DNA from: Nostoc paludosum FACHB-159
GTDB lineage: Bacteria > Cyanobacteriota > Cyanobacteriia > Cyanobacteriales > Nostocaceae
Assembly (NCBI RefSeq): GCF_014698835.1
Contig: NZ_JACJTU010000002.1
Span: 186,001-250,000 of the forward strand
Direction: 5' to 3'
DNA length: 64,000 bases
The stretch's first letter is position 1. Each line of letters opens with the position of its first letter. The position numbers were made by a program, and so were the translations under genes. Positions 36,717 through 48,133 of the stretch are shown piece after piece. The notes under the pieces were generated by a model that made no database searches, had not been told where the DNA came from, and saw only the letters and a program-made list of their open reading frames with translations.

Positions 36717-38147
36717 CTAAATAGCGATCGCTCGTTTATAAGCTTCGTCTAGGACTTCTGAAAGTGTTGGATGGGCGTGAACTAGATGCGCTAGACTTTG
36801 GACACTTTGACGGTTAGCGATGGCGGCTGATGCTTCGTGAATTAAGTCTGAGGCGTGGAGTCCGAAAATATGGACGCCTAAGACTTCTCCTGTGTCTTTG
36901 CGATAGATCACTTTGGCAATACCGTCGGATTCATTTTCTGCCAAGGCTTTGGAATTTCCTTTGTAGTAACTTCTACTGGTGGCGATTTCAAACCCTTCGG
37001 TTTGTCCTAATTCCTTAGCTGCTGTTTCTGTTAAGCCCACATAGCTAACTTCGGGGTGAGTAAACGCCGCTGCCGGGATGCTGCGATAGTCTACTTTCTT
37101 TTCCTTGCCAACTATGTTTTCCACCGCGACGATGCCTTGAGCAGAAGCGGCATGTGCTAACATCATTTTGCCATTGGCGTCACCAATTGCCCAGAGATGC
37201 GGCACTACTTCGCCCGCTGACAATACTGCCATGCGATCGTCAACGGGGATAAAGTTCCGGCGATCGAGTTCCACACCTACAGACTCTAAACCAAGATTTT
37301 GCGTCGCTGGAATGCGTCCTGTAGCCACCAAGCAAGCATCTACTTCGATGACATCGACATCTTCTTTGGTTTTGAAATCTGCTAACTCAATTACCACTGG
37401 CGAACCGGGGATGACTTTTTTGGCGTATATCCCCACTTTGGTTTCAATGTCGCGGGGAGTAATCAGCACCCGTTCGGCAAGTTTGGCAATGTCGCGGTCA
37501 AATCCTGGCATTAGCTGGTCTAGGGCTTCAATCAAGGTGATTTCACAACCCAAGGCTGAGTAAATATCAGAAAATTCCAAGCCGATATAACCACTGCCAA
37601 TAATCGCTACCCAGTTTGGTAGTGATTCTAACTTCACACCTTGGTCGCTGGTAAACACAGTTTTGCCGTCTACTTCAATTCCTGGAGGGACAAAAGGAAT
37701 TGAACCAGGGGAAAGGATAATATCTTTGGCTGTGATGGTTTTTTCACCGCCGTCTCCAGCGATGGAAACTTTTTGTGCCCCGGCAATTTTTCCCCAGCCT
37801 TTGATAATATCGACTCCCAGACGTTTGAGACTGTTAGTTAAGTCGCCTTGAATCTTCGAGACGAGATTGGTAGCATGATTGGCGATCGCTTGGCGATCGA
37901 ATTCCACACTACCTACTTGAATTCCCAACGACTTGAGGTGGTGGGCATTCCGTAACTCCCGCACACGTCCAGATGCTGCTAACAGTGCTTTAGAAGGAAT
38001 ACAACCGCGATTAACACAGGTTCCTCCCATATCAGCAGCTTCAATAATCGCTGTTTTTAAACCACAACTAACGGCGTGTAGGGCTGCGCCATGTCCGCCC
38101 ACACCTGCGCCGATAATGACTAAATCGTAATCAAATTCTTGACTCAC
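36717..38147 (-). CDS. lpdA: Dihydrolipoamide dehydrogenase
   Basis: A 476-residue FAD disulfide oxidoreductase, the E3 subunit of pyruvate dehydrogenase and the glycine cleavage system. The FAD motif [16 protein letters not shown], redox-active [18 protein letters not shown] motif [11 protein letters not shown] and C-terminal catalytic [13 protein letters not shown] are all present. Length is normal. ATG at 38147. The upstream 545-nt spacer suggests its own promoter. Confidence 0.96.
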   Translation of the reverse strand: MSQEFDYDLVIIGAGVGGHGAALHAVSCGLKTAIIEAADMGGTCVNRGCIPSKALLAASGRVRELRNAHHLKSLGIQVGSVEFDRQAIANHATNLVSKIQGDLTNSLKRLGVDIIKGWGKIAGAQKVSIAGDGGEKTITAKDIILSPGSIPFVPPGIEVDGKTVFTSDQGVKLESLPNWVAIIGSGYIGLEFSDIYSALGCEITLIEALDQLMPGFDRDIAKLAERVLITPRDIETKVGIYAKKVIPGSPVVIELADFKTKEDVDVIEVDACLVATGRIPATQNLGLESVGVELDRRNFIPVDDRMAVLSAGEVVPHLWAIGDANGKMMLAHAASAQGIVAVENIVGKEKKVDYRSIPAAAFTHPEVSYVGLTETAAKELGQTEGFEIATSRSYYKGNSKALAENESDGIAKVIYRKDTGEVLGVHIFGLHASDLIHEASAAIANRQSVQSLAHLVHAHPTLSEVLDEAYKRAIAI

Positions 38148-38692
38148 GTTAGTTTCCCCGTGTGCTTCGCCTATTTATTCTCAACTTGACTGACAATCAA
38201 AGCAACCCCTTTAACAGTTATGAGTTATTCGTTGTTAGTTTCGTCGCTGGGTTTAAGCCCCCACTATATAGTTACCAGTTATGAGCGATCGTTGAACACT
38301 AAGAACTGGTAAATGATTTAAATCCCCCACCATACGCCTGATAACTGTTCGCAGAATTTAACCTTTGGGCATTGCTAATTCACTTTAATTATGATTCACG
38401 CCCAAATGGCTAAAAGAGGGATGTTTTCAGTAATTATAATCAAATCTACATACTTAATTTTTTTATACTATCAAGGGCAGTGGAGTGGGAGAGACAGGGG
38501 TCAGGGGGCAGAGGGACGAATAAAATAACTCATCAGTCAACAGTCAACACTCTCCATTGCCTACGTACAAGCCATTGCTATTGACAAATTAATAAGAAAG
38601 AATCCAAAAGTCACACCATTTCAGGAAAATCGTGCTAAGTCCACCATCAAATTGATTCCTATTCCTGAATTCTGACTTCTGAATTCTTCTTT
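38148..38692. other. Intergenic region, no gene seen
   Basis: AT-rich spacer between leftward lpdA and the PAS-LuxR gene. It has short repeats such as AGTCAACAGTCAACA near 38538 and nothing that looks coding. Confidence 0.45.
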
Positions 38693-39311
38693 TTAATTTT
38701 GAGTTTGATACCGTTCCTCAAGCATGGCAGATGCTTGTCGCTTAGCGTGAATGTTTTTCATGTGCTTTTTCACTGTATTGATAGTGATGAAAAGCTTATT
38801 AGCAATTTCTTTGTAGCTGTGGTTGTTTCTGTAGAGGAACCAAATTTCTGCTTCTCGCCGCGTCAGTTCAAATTTTTTAACTTCGCTGAGGGCTACGTGT
38901 TTGAGAGATTCATATTTATTTTGGATGGTTATCAATAAACAAGGTACATCAAATCCATCCAGATTAAGTAGTCTGACTCGAATTCTAAAAATATTTGATT
39001 TGTCAAGTACAATCTCATCTGAAAAAATAATCATTTTATCAGAAAGCAAAGATTGGTTGCTCAGCAATGATTCACACAGATTCCAGATAGCTGGCGGTAC
39101 AAAATTATCAGTACAATTTTCTCCATCGAATTGAGAAAAAATTCGATGAGCAGATGCGTTAGCATGAAGCACTTTTCCAGACTTATTTAAAATTAAAATC
39201 CCATCCTCCAAGCCTTCGATTACTTCTTGCAAAAAATCAGCTCGCTTTGAGTCATGATTGATATTTTCTCGCCGCTGTGTTTCAACTAATGTCTTTGTTA
39301 GAGTCATCATA
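38693..39311 (-). CDS. PAS-LuxR transcription regulator
   Basis: About 205 residues. A PAS-like domain (~25-125; FLQEVIEGLEDGILILNKSGKVLHANASA) is followed by a C-terminal LuxR/FixJ helix-turn-helix (~140-200; LTRREAEIWFLYRNNHSYKEIA and TVKKHMKNIH). It should sense an unknown ligand or redox cue and bind DNA. I start at ATG 39311 (MMTLTK), since the earlier start is a TTG. It has no adjacent kinase. Confidence 0.85.
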
Positions 39312-39969
39312 TCAGGTATTTTAATATACAAAATGCTACTGGACTAAAAGATTCGCGGAGTTGGAATACACACCATGAATTTTATGGATGGTTTACGCAA
39401 ATAAATTGGTTGAACATTACAGTCCAATTACGCTTATGAGTTAAATTTAAGTTTTATTTTTTACTAAAAAGTTTAAAAAATACTTAAATTTAACAGATTG
39501 TGTAGTTTTATTCTGTGTTTTTTGGAATTAACTTAGGCATCATTTATATACAACTCCGAAATTGCCTATTTCGGAAATCGTCTTTAATAGATTTAGGTTT
39601 GCGGCTGAAGTTTTGATGTCTGTGGACTCACCTTTTTTTTCCTACTCTTAACGCTTGCTACGCGTAGGTTTTCTATTATGAGAAGGGTAGCAGTTAGCCC
39701 AGGTTGTGGGATCTTTGCGTGATGGACAACGTAGTCAAATCCTCATTGAAGACGCTTGTACTAAATAACAATCGCCCAAACATACAATAGTTATTTGAGT
39801 TGAAATAAAAATATACATACGTATATATTTACGCAGCTATTTGCTAGCAATGTTAATGTAGAAAAAATATCTTTGTCAGATATGTAGTTTAGCGGCGATG
39901 AAAAATTTTTATTACAATGCAGATGTCTACTAGGCAGCGTACTTTCTACCTCAATTCAGTAAATAATCA
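39312..39969. other. Intergenic region with a hairpin, no gene seen
   Basis: Spacer between divergent genes. TCCGAAAT-TGCCT-ATTTCGGA forms a hairpin at 39555-39575. I looked for a guanidine-type riboswitch ahead of the arginase-family gene and saw none that is convincing. Confidence 0.45.
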
Positions 39970-41028
39970 ATGATTAATCAATTACAAGATTACAATCCCA
40001 GTGGCGTAGGCGAAATCAATGGCAACCTTTTAGGTTTACCATTCGATTACGAGTCTGCAAAGTTGATTGTCTTTGGTGTACCGTGGGAAGTCACTGTTTC
40101 CTATGGTGCAGGTACAGCTAACGGGCCACAGCGCATTCTAGAGGCTTCCACTCAATTAGATTTATTCGATTTCGATCGCCCTGATGGCTGGAAACAAGGA
40201 ATTTTCATGGTGGAAATCCCTGAGGATATCTTAGAAAAAAACAAATATTATCGTACCTTGGCAGCAAAAATTATCGAAAGATTAGCCCAGGGTAAAAAAA
40301 TCTCAGATACACCAGATTTAACACCTGTACTCATAGAAATAAATCATGCTTGTCAACAAGTTAATCAATGGTTGTTTGATAGTTGTCAGCAAGCCATTAA
40401 CAATGGTAAACGAGTTGCAGTCATTGGAGGAGATCACAGTTCACCTTTAGGTTTTTTCCAAGCATTAGCAGCTAAATACCCAAATTATGGGATTTTGCAC
40501 ATTGACGCGCACGCAGATTTACGCGACGCCTATGAGGGATTTGAGTTTTCTCACGCGTCGATCATGTTTAATGCAATGAAAATACCACAAATTTCCAAGT
40601 TAGTGCAAGTTGGTTTACGTGATATTTCGCATGATGAAGTTCAGATGATTAACACATCTGATGGTCGGATTATTGCTTATTACGATCCTGCTATCAAGCA
40701 AAAACTTTACTCTGGCACGACTTGGATTGATTTATGTCAAGAAATTATCAATAATTTACCTGAGTATGTTTATGTTAGCTTTGACGCCGATGGTTTAGAT
40801 CCAAAACTGTGTCCGAGTACAGGTACTCCTGTTCCAGGTGGTTTGGAATTAGAGCAAACGTTTTGTCTGTTTCGGGAATTGGTAAATAGTGGTAGAAAGA
40901 TTATTGGCTTTGATATCTGCGAAGTCGGCGATGGAGAGTGGGATGGAAATGTTGGGGCGCGGGTAGTTTATAAGCTAGCGAATTTGATGGATTTATCTGC
41001 ACAGAATACAGAATTCAGAAAATCTTAA
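39970..41028 (+). CDS. Arginase/agmatinase-family ureohydrolase (agmatinase or guanidine hydrolase)
   Basis: A 352-residue metalloenzyme. The metal ligands are seen in VIGGDHSSP, HIDAHADLRDAYEG and SFDADGLDP, the three hallmarks of the ureohydrolase family. It is longer than classical agmatinase (about 306 residues), with an inserted segment (~75-130, QGIFMVEIPEDILEKNKYYR). Cyanobacterial proteins of this type were called SpeB2; at least one related enzyme is reported to be a nickel-dependent guanidine hydrolase (GdmH), so the substrate is open. No hypAB nickel chaperones or guanidine transporter genes are adjacent; mtnP follows at 151 nt. Confidence 0.85.
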   Translation: MINQLQDYNPSGVGEINGNLLGLPFDYESAKLIVFGVPWEVTVSYGAGTANGPQRILEASTQLDLFDFDRPDGWKQGIFMVEIPEDILEKNKYYRTLAAKIIERLAQGKKISDTPDLTPVLIEINHACQQVNQWLFDSCQQAINNGKRVAVIGGDHSSPLGFFQALAAKYPNYGILHIDAHADLRDAYEGFEFSHASIMFNAMKIPQISKLVQVGLRDISHDEVQMINTSDGRIIAYYDPAIKQKLYSGTTWIDLCQEIINNLPEYVYVSFDADGLDPKLCPSTGTPVPGGLELEQTFCLFRELVNSGRKIIGFDICEVGDGEWDGNVGARVVYKLANLMDLSAQNTEFRKS

Positions 41029-41178
41029 GTTTCATTAATTCATAGCGAATTATTTTGTGAAAAACTCCGCGTGCCTGTGCGTTGAAAAGCACTACTGACT
41101 TATTGAACTTGATATCATCCGCTCCTTCCCTATCTAGTAAAATAACTTAGCAGCTCAGCAAGGAAAAGGTTCAGTATC

Positions 41179-42051
41179 ATGCCTCAAGCTAGTATTGGAA
41201 TTATTGGTGGCAGCGGTCTGTATAAAATGGATGCGCTCAAAGATATCGAAGAAGTCCAAGTTCAGACTCCCTTTGGTTCGCCATCTGATGCTTTGATTCT
41301 AGGAACTTTGGATGGGACGCGGGTAGCTTTTTTGGCGCGGCATGGCCGCAACCACACGCTTTTACCTTCTGAGTTACCGTTTCGCGCTAATATCTATGCG
41401 ATGAAGCAAGTGGGTGTGGAGTATTTAATTTCTGCTAGTGCTGTGGGTTCGTTGAAAGCTGAGGCGAAACCATTAGATATGGTGGTGCCAGATCAGTTTA
41501 TTGACAGAACCAAAAATCGCATTTCAACGTTTTTTGGTGAAGGAATTGTAGCTCATATTGCCTTTGGCGATCCGATTTGCCAGAATTTGGCTGCTGTGTT
41601 GGCAGATGCGATCGCTTCTCTTAATTTACCAGAAGTCACTCTCCATCGCGGTGGTACTTATGTGTGTATGGAAGGGCCAGCCTTTTCCACAAAGGCAGAA
41701 TCAAATCTTTACCGCAGTTGGGGTGCAACAGTAATTGGGATGACGAATTTACCAGAGGCGAAGTTGGCTAGAGAAGCGGAAATTGCATACGCAACTTTAG
41801 CACTAGTCACAGATTACGATTGTTGGCATCCAGACCATGACAGTGTGACGGTGGAAATGGTAATTGGGAATTTGCTGCGAAATGCGGTGAATGCTCAAAA
41901 GGTGATTCAAGAAACTGTGCGCCGATTAAGTGAAAATCCACCACCAAGTGAAGCACATTCGGCTTTGAAATATGCGATTTTGACTCAATTGGATAAAGCA
42001 CCAGCAGCAACGAAAGAAAAGTTAGGGTTATTGTTGCAGAAGTATTTGTAG
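41179..42051 (+). CDS. mtnP: S-methyl-5'-thioadenosine phosphorylase
   Basis: A 290-residue purine-phosphorylase fold enzyme that splits methylthioadenosine to adenine and methylthioribose-1-phosphate. Motifs: [12 protein letters not shown], phosphate site [15 protein letters not shown], substrate residues [17 protein letters not shown] and [21 protein letters not shown] arises from polyamine synthesis, which suits the arginase-family neighbour. ATG at 41179. Confidence 0.95.
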   Translation: MPQASIGIIGGSGLYKMDALKDIEEVQVQTPFGSPSDALILGTLDGTRVAFLARHGRNHTLLPSELPFRANIYAMKQVGVEYLISASAVGSLKAEAKPLDMVVPDQFIDRTKNRISTFFGEGIVAHIAFGDPICQNLAAVLADAIASLNLPEVTLHRGGTYVCMEGPAFSTKAESNLYRSWGATVIGMTNLPEAKLAREAEIAYATLALVTDYDCWHPDHDSVTVEMVIGNLLRNAVNAQKVIQETVRRLSENPPPSEAHSALKYAILTQLDKAPAATKEKLGLLLQKYL

Positions 42052-42299
42052 GTAAAAGGGGGCTGGGGATTAGGGATTGGGTGTCAAATCGAAAAAATTA
42101 CAGGAAATTAGGTAATTAAACCAGGTCTACTTTGAAACCCCTAGTTTTTTCAAAATCCCTTCCCTATTTAAAAGTTGCTTCTTGAAAAACTCCAGTTCTT
42201 AATTTGGAAGAAGTTTAAGTTATAGCAGTCGAACCATAGTTTAGGACATAAACTGATGATAAAATCTCGACACCAAAAGACTTTCAATTCTGTTGCCTG

Positions 42300-42500
42300 C
42301 TATAATTCCTCGATTGGTTGCTCCAGCATTTCCGGCACTAAAGCTGGGTTAGCTTTGCGTTCTTCGGGTGATTGTTCGCGAATCACATCGTCCATTTTTG
42401 GAGGGTGCTTGATTTTGTCAAGTACCTCTGGACTTAATTGTGATGGATCGCTTTCTGGATTCATCTTTTCAGCTTGACTAGGAACTGTTTCCTTATTCAT
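42300..42500 (-). CDS. Small acidic hypothetical protein
   Basis: A 66-residue protein, rich in Glu, Pro and Ser (SPEVLDKIKHPPKMDDVIRE, EQSPEERKANPALVPEMLEQ). It looks soluble and partly disordered; no family recognised with certainty. Start ATG 42500, with GGAAATAAC upstream; the longer frame upstream of it lacks such a site. Convergent with mtnP. Confidence 0.55.
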   Translation of the reverse strand: MNKETVPSQAEKMNPESDPSQLSPEVLDKIKHPPKMDDVIREQSPEERKANPALVPEMLEQPIEEL

Positions 42501-42955
42501 AGTTATTTCCGCGAACTCATACACCAAGCTTAAATTTTTTAGTTGCAAGGCATACACTACCTTGGGGCTTAAATTGCTATTTATACTAATTGGCAATTAA
42601 GAGGATGTTTTAAATAATAAAGTCTAATTAATAACATTTGAAATTAAGTAGTTTCTGTAAATAACTCAACTATTTGAAGTCCGTAATTTATTTTACAAAA
42701 ATATATTTTAATTCAGTCAATTTACTTAATTAAACCCTTAATACAGCGCCTTATGTTTCAGGGATTAGATTTTAAATAAGTATATTTATTTACTAATTTA
42801 TGGTTAGATGCTTAAATTAGCTATCCGGGCAGGAATAGACAACACATGCTAGAATTATATCAGATTATGGCAATTATTCAAGAGCAATTTAGAATAATTT
42901 TGCGCTGTGTCGAGTAAAAAAGCTAAAATCTACGATTTTTGGAGATTTTTAGGTT
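42501..42955. other. Intergenic region upstream of gyrA
   Basis: A strongly AT-rich 455-nt spacer between divergent genes that must include the gyrA promoter. No ORF or RNA gene is seen. Confidence 0.45.
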
Positions 42956-45544
42956 ATGACAACCTCACAGGAGAGGATTATCCCGACAGACTTGCGAAAC
43001 GAAATGTCGCAGTCTTATCTGGAATACGCCATGAGCGTGATAGTGGGTCGGGCGCTGCCAGATGCGAGGGATGGTCTAAAACCTGTGCATCGTCGCATTC
43101 TCTACGCAATGCACGAGCTAGGTCTGCTGCACGATCGCCCGTTTAAGAAATGTGCCCGTGTGGTGGGGGAAGTGTTGGGTAAATATCACCCCCACGGTGA
43201 CACGGCTGTGTATGATGCTTTGGTGCGGATGGCGCAGGATTTTTCCATGCGATCGCCTTTAGTTGACGGGCATGGTAACTTCGGTTCGGTGGACAACGAT
43301 CCCCCAGCGGCAATGCGATATACAGAATGTCGCTTGAAAGCTTTAACTAGTGCTGGGCTACTGCATGACATCGAATCAGAAACCGTAGACTTTGCCGATA
43401 ACTTCGACGGTTCCCAGCAAGAACCGACAGTACTACCAGCCCGGATTCCCCAATTGCTGCTCAACGGTTCCTCTGGGATTGCCGTGGGTATGGCAACCAA
43501 CATTCCGCCGCATAATTTGGGCGAGTTAATTGACGGCTTGGTGGCACTGATTCACAATCCAGAAATCACCGATCTGGAATTAATGCAGTATGTCCACGGC
43601 CCCGACTTTCCCACTGGGGCGCAGATTTTGGGTACATCTGCCATTCGGGAAGCTTACACCACTGGGCGTGGTTCCATTACCATGCGCGGTGTTGCCAACA
43701 TTGAAACCATCGAACAGCGGGGACGCCCAGAGCGAGAAGCAATTGTCATCACAGAATTGCCCTATCAAACCAACAAAGCGGCGCTAATCGAAAAAATCGC
43801 CGAAATGGTGAACGAAAAGCGGCTAGAGGGCATTGCAGATATCCGAGATGAAAGCGATCGCGACGGGATGCGGATTGTTATCGAACTCAAGCGCGATGCT
43901 TATCCCCGCGTCGTTTTGAACAACCTCTACAAACAAACGCCACTGCAAGCCAACTTCGGCGCTAACATGTTGGCGTTGGTGAACAGCGAACCCCAAGTAC
44001 TCACCCTCAAGCAGTTCTTAAGCGTCTTTTTGGATTTCCGCATTGAATCCATTGCCAGACGCACCCGCTACGAACTACGAAAAGCCGAGGAACGCGACCA
44101 CATTTTACAAGGGTTATTGATTGCCCTGTCCCATTTAGATGCGATTATTAATTTGATTCGCCATGCTCCAGATGCACCCACAGCTAAAGGCGAGTTAATT
44201 ACAACTTACGGACTTTCCGAAGTGCAAGCAGATGCCATCTTGCAAATGCAATTACGGCGGTTGACTGCCTTAGAAGCAGACAAAATTCGTCTGGAACACG
44301 AAGAATTACAAGCCAAGATTGCTGACTTACAAGATATTTTGGCACGGCGGGAGAGGGTGCTGGAAATCATTGAAACCGAAGTCGCCCAACTGAAAACTAG
44401 CTTCGCCACGCCCCGGCGGACGGTGATTTTACCAGGGGAAGGCGAAATAGACGAACGTGACTTAATTGCCAACGAAAAAGCCATAATTTTACTGACAGAA
44501 CAAGGCTACATCAAACGGATGCCCGTAAACACCTTTGAAGCTCAAAGCCGTGCTACCAGAGGCAAAGCGGCAGCCAAGGTGAAAGATGATGACACCGTTG
44601 AGCATTTCTTAACTTGCTGCGACCACGACAGCGTTTTATTCTTTAGCGAACGCGGTGTAGTTTACTGCCTAAAAGCCTATCAAATTCCCGTGGGTTCCCG
44701 CACCAGTCGCGGTACGCCCATCGTCCAAATGCTACCGATTCCTAAAGAAGAAAAAATTACCTCCATTGTCCCCGTTGACGAATTTAGCAACGAGGAATAT
44801 CTAGTGATGCTCACCAAAGGCGGTAATATCAAGAAAACCGAATTGGCAGCCTTTAGCCACATTCGCGCCAATGGCTTGATTGCCATTTCCTTAGAAGAAG
44901 GTGACCAACTCCGCTGGGTACGACGCGCCAGAGTAGAAGACAGCGTGATTATTGGTTCTCGTCAAGGAATGGCGATTCACTTCCGGTGTAACCACGAACA
45001 ACTACGTCCCTTAGGTAGGGCGACTCGTGGGGTGAAAGCCATGAAGTTGAAAAACAAAGACGAATTAGTGGGTATGGATATTCTGCCTGCGGCAATTCTT
45101 GAGACTTTGGATACCATTACAGAAGCCGAAGTTGAAGAAATTGAAACCGAAGAAATCGAAATCAATGAAGAGTCAGCAGAAGTACCTAGCAATGGCATTG
45201 TCGGCCCCTGGGTGTTGGTAATTACGATGGGAGGATATGGGAAGCGCGTACCAGTCGCCCAATTCCGCCTGCAAAACCGTGCCGGACAGGGTTTAATGGC
45301 AACCAAATTCAAAAACCGCAAAACCAAAGACCAATTAGCAACGTTACGCATTGTGAACAACGATGACGACGAAATTATGATGGTCACCAATCGCGGTATT
45401 ATCATTCGGCAAGCGGTAAATGCAATTTCCATACAATCGCGATCGGCAACTGGGGTAAGAGTGCAGCGTTTAGATGAAGACGACGCTATTACCGGAGTGG
45501 CAATAGTTCCACCTGATAGTGGCGATGCAGAAGAAGCAGAATAA
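42956..45544 (+). CDS. gyrA: DNA gyrase subunit A
   Basis: An 862-residue type IIA topoisomerase subunit. The N-terminal winged-helix domain has the quinolone-determining [17 protein letters not shown] (Thr at the position of E. coli Ser83, Asp at Asp87) and the catalytic tyrosine in [12 protein letters not shown]. The C-terminal beta-pinwheel repeats from ~500 include the GyrA box [10 protein letters not shown]. An acidic insert ([17 protein letters not shown]) lies near residues 722-740. It introduces negative supercoils with GyrB. The stop overlaps lnt. Confidence 0.97.
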   Translation: MTTSQERIIPTDLRNEMSQSYLEYAMSVIVGRALPDARDGLKPVHRRILYAMHELGLLHDRPFKKCARVVGEVLGKYHPHGDTAVYDALVRMAQDFSMRSPLVDGHGNFGSVDNDPPAAMRYTECRLKALTSAGLLHDIESETVDFADNFDGSQQEPTVLPARIPQLLLNGSSGIAVGMATNIPPHNLGELIDGLVALIHNPEITDLELMQYVHGPDFPTGAQILGTSAIREAYTTGRGSITMRGVANIETIEQRGRPEREAIVITELPYQTNKAALIEKIAEMVNEKRLEGIADIRDESDRDGMRIVIELKRDAYPRVVLNNLYKQTPLQANFGANMLALVNSEPQVLTLKQFLSVFLDFRIESIARRTRYELRKAEERDHILQGLLIALSHLDAIINLIRHAPDAPTAKGELITTYGLSEVQADAILQMQLRRLTALEADKIRLEHEELQAKIADLQDILARRERVLEIIETEVAQLKTSFATPRRTVILPGEGEIDERDLIANEKAIILLTEQGYIKRMPVNTFEAQSRATRGKAAAKVKDDDTVEHFLTCCDHDSVLFFSERGVVYCLKAYQIPVGSRTSRGTPIVQMLPIPKEEKITSIVPVDEFSNEEYLVMLTKGGNIKKTELAAFSHIRANGLIAISLEEGDQLRWVRRARVEDSVIIGSRQGMAIHFRCNHEQLRPLGRATRGVKAMKLKNKDELVGMDILPAAILETLDTITEAEVEEIETEEIEINEESAEVPSNGIVGPWVLVITMGGYGKRVPVAQFRLQNRAGQGLMATKFKNRKTKDQLATLRIVNNDDDEIMMVTNRGIIIRQAVNAISIQSRSATGVRVQRLDEDDAITGVAIVPPDSGDAEEAE

Positions 45545-47186
45545 ATACCAAGGTAAGGAGTTAAGTTTTTTACTTCCTTACTTAATTTCTTTCGCTAGTG
45601 GCGTTTTGATGGGGGTGACCGTCGCCCCCATTGGCGCGTGGTTCCTGGCTTGGATTGCTTTGGCTCCCCTTTGGGTGTTGGTTGTTACTTCCTCCAAATC
45701 CAAAAAGCAATCCTTCCCCTTTCTCCCCTCCTTCCTCTGGGGTATGGCCTATCACGGTATCGCCCTTTCGTGGATTATGGGAATTCATCCCATGACTTGG
45801 TTAGGCGTTCCTTGGTGGCCGAGTTTGGCGATCGCACTTTTTTGTTGGGGATTCATCAGTGCCTTGGGAGGGATACTGCTTAGTATTTGGGCGGCTGTGA
45901 TGCTTCGCCTGGGCGAGCAGAAATCTTGGCTGCGTGTACTAATTGGTACAGCAGTGTGGTGTGGGTTAGAGAGTCTGTGGAGTGCTGGGCCTCTATGGTG
46001 GAGTTCTCTGGCTTACACGCAAAGTCCGCATAATCTCGTAATTGTACACCTTGGTCAACTTTCTGGGCCTAATGCTGTGACTGCGGCAATAGTCGTTGTG
46101 AACGGGTTGATTGCTGAAGGATGGACGAACCGCAGAGACACAGAGAACGCAGAGAGAATTTTCTCTGTGTCGCGCCAGTTGCTACCCTTCGGGAACGCTA
46201 AGAGCGAACAAGTCGGGGAACCCGCCCAACGCACTGGCTTCTCTGCGCCTCTGTGGTTCGTCAATAAATACTTAGCTACGGCCGCTGGATTATTAATTAC
46301 TTTACATTTGATAGGTTTTATTTTATACAGTCGCCCCGTCGCTCAACTACCAGAAGCGGCGTTGAAAGTCGGGATTGTGCAAGGTAATATTCCTAACCGA
46401 CTTTTGCGGAGTTCCGAAGGGTTTCGTCGCGCCGAAGAAAACTACACCAATGGGTATATAGCTTTAGCAAATCAAGGTGTGGATGCAGTGCTTACGGCAG
46501 AAGGAGCTTTACCTGTTTTCCAGCGTAACTTGATGGCAACTACCTTAGTGGCAGCAGTGAAGGAAAAAGGCGTAGTTGCTTGGATTGGGGCTTTTGGGGA
46601 AACAGGGCGCAGCTATACAATTAGCTTGTTTACTTTTAATAATCGAGGTGAAATTGTCAGCCGCTACGACAAAGCGAAATTAGTGCCTCTGGGAGAATAT
46701 ATTCCCTTTGAAGGAATTATAGGTGGAATAGTTCAGCGGTTGTCGCCTTTGGATGCACACCAAGTTGCGGGTGCAGCAAATCAGGTATTTGACACTCCTT
46801 TTGGTAGAGCGATCGCTAGTATATGTTATGAATCTGCTTTTCCCGAACAATTTCGCTATCAAGCTGCGGCAGGTGGGCAATTTATTCTCAGTTCTTCTAA
46901 TGATGCCCATTACAGTCCGTCTATGCCGTTCCAGCATCACGCACAGGATATCATGCGGGCGATCGAAACTGATAGATGGTCAGCACGAGCAACTAATACA
47001 GGATATTCAGCCTTTGTAGATCCTCACGGGAGGACTTTGTGGATATCTGGATATAATACCTACGAAACTCATGCCGAAACAATTTATCGGCGGCAGACAA
47101 AGACTTTATATGTGCGTTGGGGTGATTGGTTGACACCTTTGTTGTTAATATCCTCTGGAGGATTGTGGCTATTTCAAAAGAGGTAA
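45525..47186 (+). CDS. lnt: Apolipoprotein N-acyltransferase
   Basis: About 553 residues. Six or more membrane helices precede a nitrilase-like catalytic domain with the triad Glu ([11 protein letters not shown]), Lys ([16 protein letters not shown]) and Cys ([13 protein letters not shown]). It N-acylates lipoproteins in the plasma membrane. The start is ATG 45525, which overlaps gyrA by 20 nt; a GTG two codons earlier is possible. Oddity: residues ~201-246 are encoded by a 137-nt inverted-repeat element read in frame (separate entry), in the loop before the sixth hydrophobic segment. DUF6671 follows 2 nt later. Confidence 0.93.
   Translation: MQKKQNKYQGKELSFLLPYLISFASGVLMGVTVAPIGAWFLAWIALAPLWVLVVTSSKSKKQSFPFLPSFLWGMAYHGIALSWIMGIHPMTWLGVPWWPSLAIALFCWGFISALGGILLSIWAAVMLRLGEQKSWLRVLIGTAVWCGLESLWSAGPLWWSSLAYTQSPHNLVIVHLGQLSGPNAVTAAIVVVNGLIAEGWTNRRDTENAERIFSVSRQLLPFGNAKSEQVGEPAQRTGFSAPLWFVNKYLATAAGLLITLHLIGFILYSRPVAQLPEAALKVGIVQGNIPNRLLRSSEGFRRAEENYTNGYIALANQGVDAVLTAEGALPVFQRNLMATTLVAAVKEKGVVAWIGAFGETGRSYTISLFTFNNRGEIVSRYDKAKLVPLGEYIPFEGIIGGIVQRLSPLDAHQVAGAANQVFDTPFGRAIASICYESAFPEQFRYQAAAGGQFILSSSNDAHYSPSMPFQHHAQDIMRAIETDRWSARATNTGYSAFVDPHGRTLWISGYNTYETHAETIYRRQTKTLYVRWGDWLTPLLLISSGGLWLFQKR
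46125..46261. repeat. Inverted-repeat element in frame within lnt
   Basis: The ends ACGAACCGCAGAGACACAGAG (46125-46145, shown with its first 20 bases being the core) and the complement of TTCTCTGCGCCTCTGTGGTT...CGT (46239-46261) match at about 20 of 23 positions. The inside carries GCGCCAGTTGCTACCC and AACCCGCCCAACGCACTGGC, themselves partly inverted. Such CAGAGAC/CTCTGCG palindromes are a common Nostoc repeat type. The lnt frame passes through without a stop. Confidence 0.75.
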
Positions 47187-47188
47187 AA

Positions 47189-48052
47189 ATGCAAACAAAT
47201 TCATTATTTACTAATCGGATAGCAGTATTGGCAACAATGCACCAAAAAGAAAAAGCGATCGCTCCAATTTTACAAGCAGAGTTAGGCATTAAAGTTATCG
47301 TGCCGCAAGATTTCAATACTGATGTTTTTGGTACATTTACTAGAGATATTAAACGTCCAGGCAATCAAATTGAAGCTGCTAGATTGAAAGCACAAAAAGC
47401 ATTAGAATTGACTGGCGAAACTTTAGCATTAGCTAGTGAAGGTAGTTTTTTACCCCACCCTAGCATACCTTTTATTTCTAGTAATAGAGAAATTGTAATT
47501 CTTTTAGATACAAACCAGAATTTAGAAATTATTGGAGAAGAATTTTCTCTAGAAACTAATCATAATCATATTGTTGTAGAAACCGTTGATCAGGCATTTG
47601 AATTTGCTAAAAAAATAGGCTTTCCCGAACATGGTTTAGTCGTTATGTTTAGCGAATCTCCTCAAGATAGTAAGGAAATGATTAAAGGAATTACTACAGA
47701 AAAGCAACTTGTAGAAGCTGTGAATTTTGTTATCAAAAACTCGCCGACAGGTAAAGCACATCTGGAAACAGATATGCGGGCAATGTATAATCCTACCCGT
47801 ATGAATAACATTGCTAAAGCTACTCAACATTTAGTGAGAAAAATTAAAAGTTGTTGTCCAGAATGTTCTACGCCTGGTTTTGAAGTCACTGAAAGAATTC
47901 CGGGATTACCTTGTGCGATTTGCGATATGCCAACTGCTTTAACTTTGAAAGTTGTTTATCAATGTCAAAAATGTGGGTTTAGTCAAGAAAAACTATTTCC
48001 TAATGGCAGCGAATACGCCGATCCAGGGCAATGTATGTACTGCAATCCTTAA
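47189..48052 (+). CDS. DUF6671-family protein with zinc-ribbon-like C-terminus
   Basis: A 287-residue protein. The N-terminus starts IAVLATMHQKEKAIAPIL, followed by alpha/beta sequence. The C-terminal ~75 residues have four CxxC-type pairs (CCPECSTPG, CAICDMP, CQKCGFS, CMYCNP), suggesting one or two zinc ribbons. I recall this layout as DUF6671; no function is established. The ATG at 47189 follows AGAGGTAAAA. It starts 2 nt after lnt stops, so gyrA-lnt-DUF6671 is probably one transcript. Confidence 0.8.
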   Translation: MQTNSLFTNRIAVLATMHQKEKAIAPILQAELGIKVIVPQDFNTDVFGTFTRDIKRPGNQIEAARLKAQKALELTGETLALASEGSFLPHPSIPFISSNREIVILLDTNQNLEIIGEEFSLETNHNHIVVETVDQAFEFAKKIGFPEHGLVVMFSESPQDSKEMIKGITTEKQLVEAVNFVIKNSPTGKAHLETDMRAMYNPTRMNNIAKATQHLVRKIKSCCPECSTPGFEVTERIPGLPCAICDMPTALTLKVVYQCQKCGFSQEKLFPNGSEYADPGQCMYCNP

Positions 48053-48133
48053 TTTGGTATAGTGTGCAATAGGCAATTGTCTTGGTATTGGGGTTTTACT
48101 ATTTCCGTCTCTCCATAAATGTTGCGCGACTAC

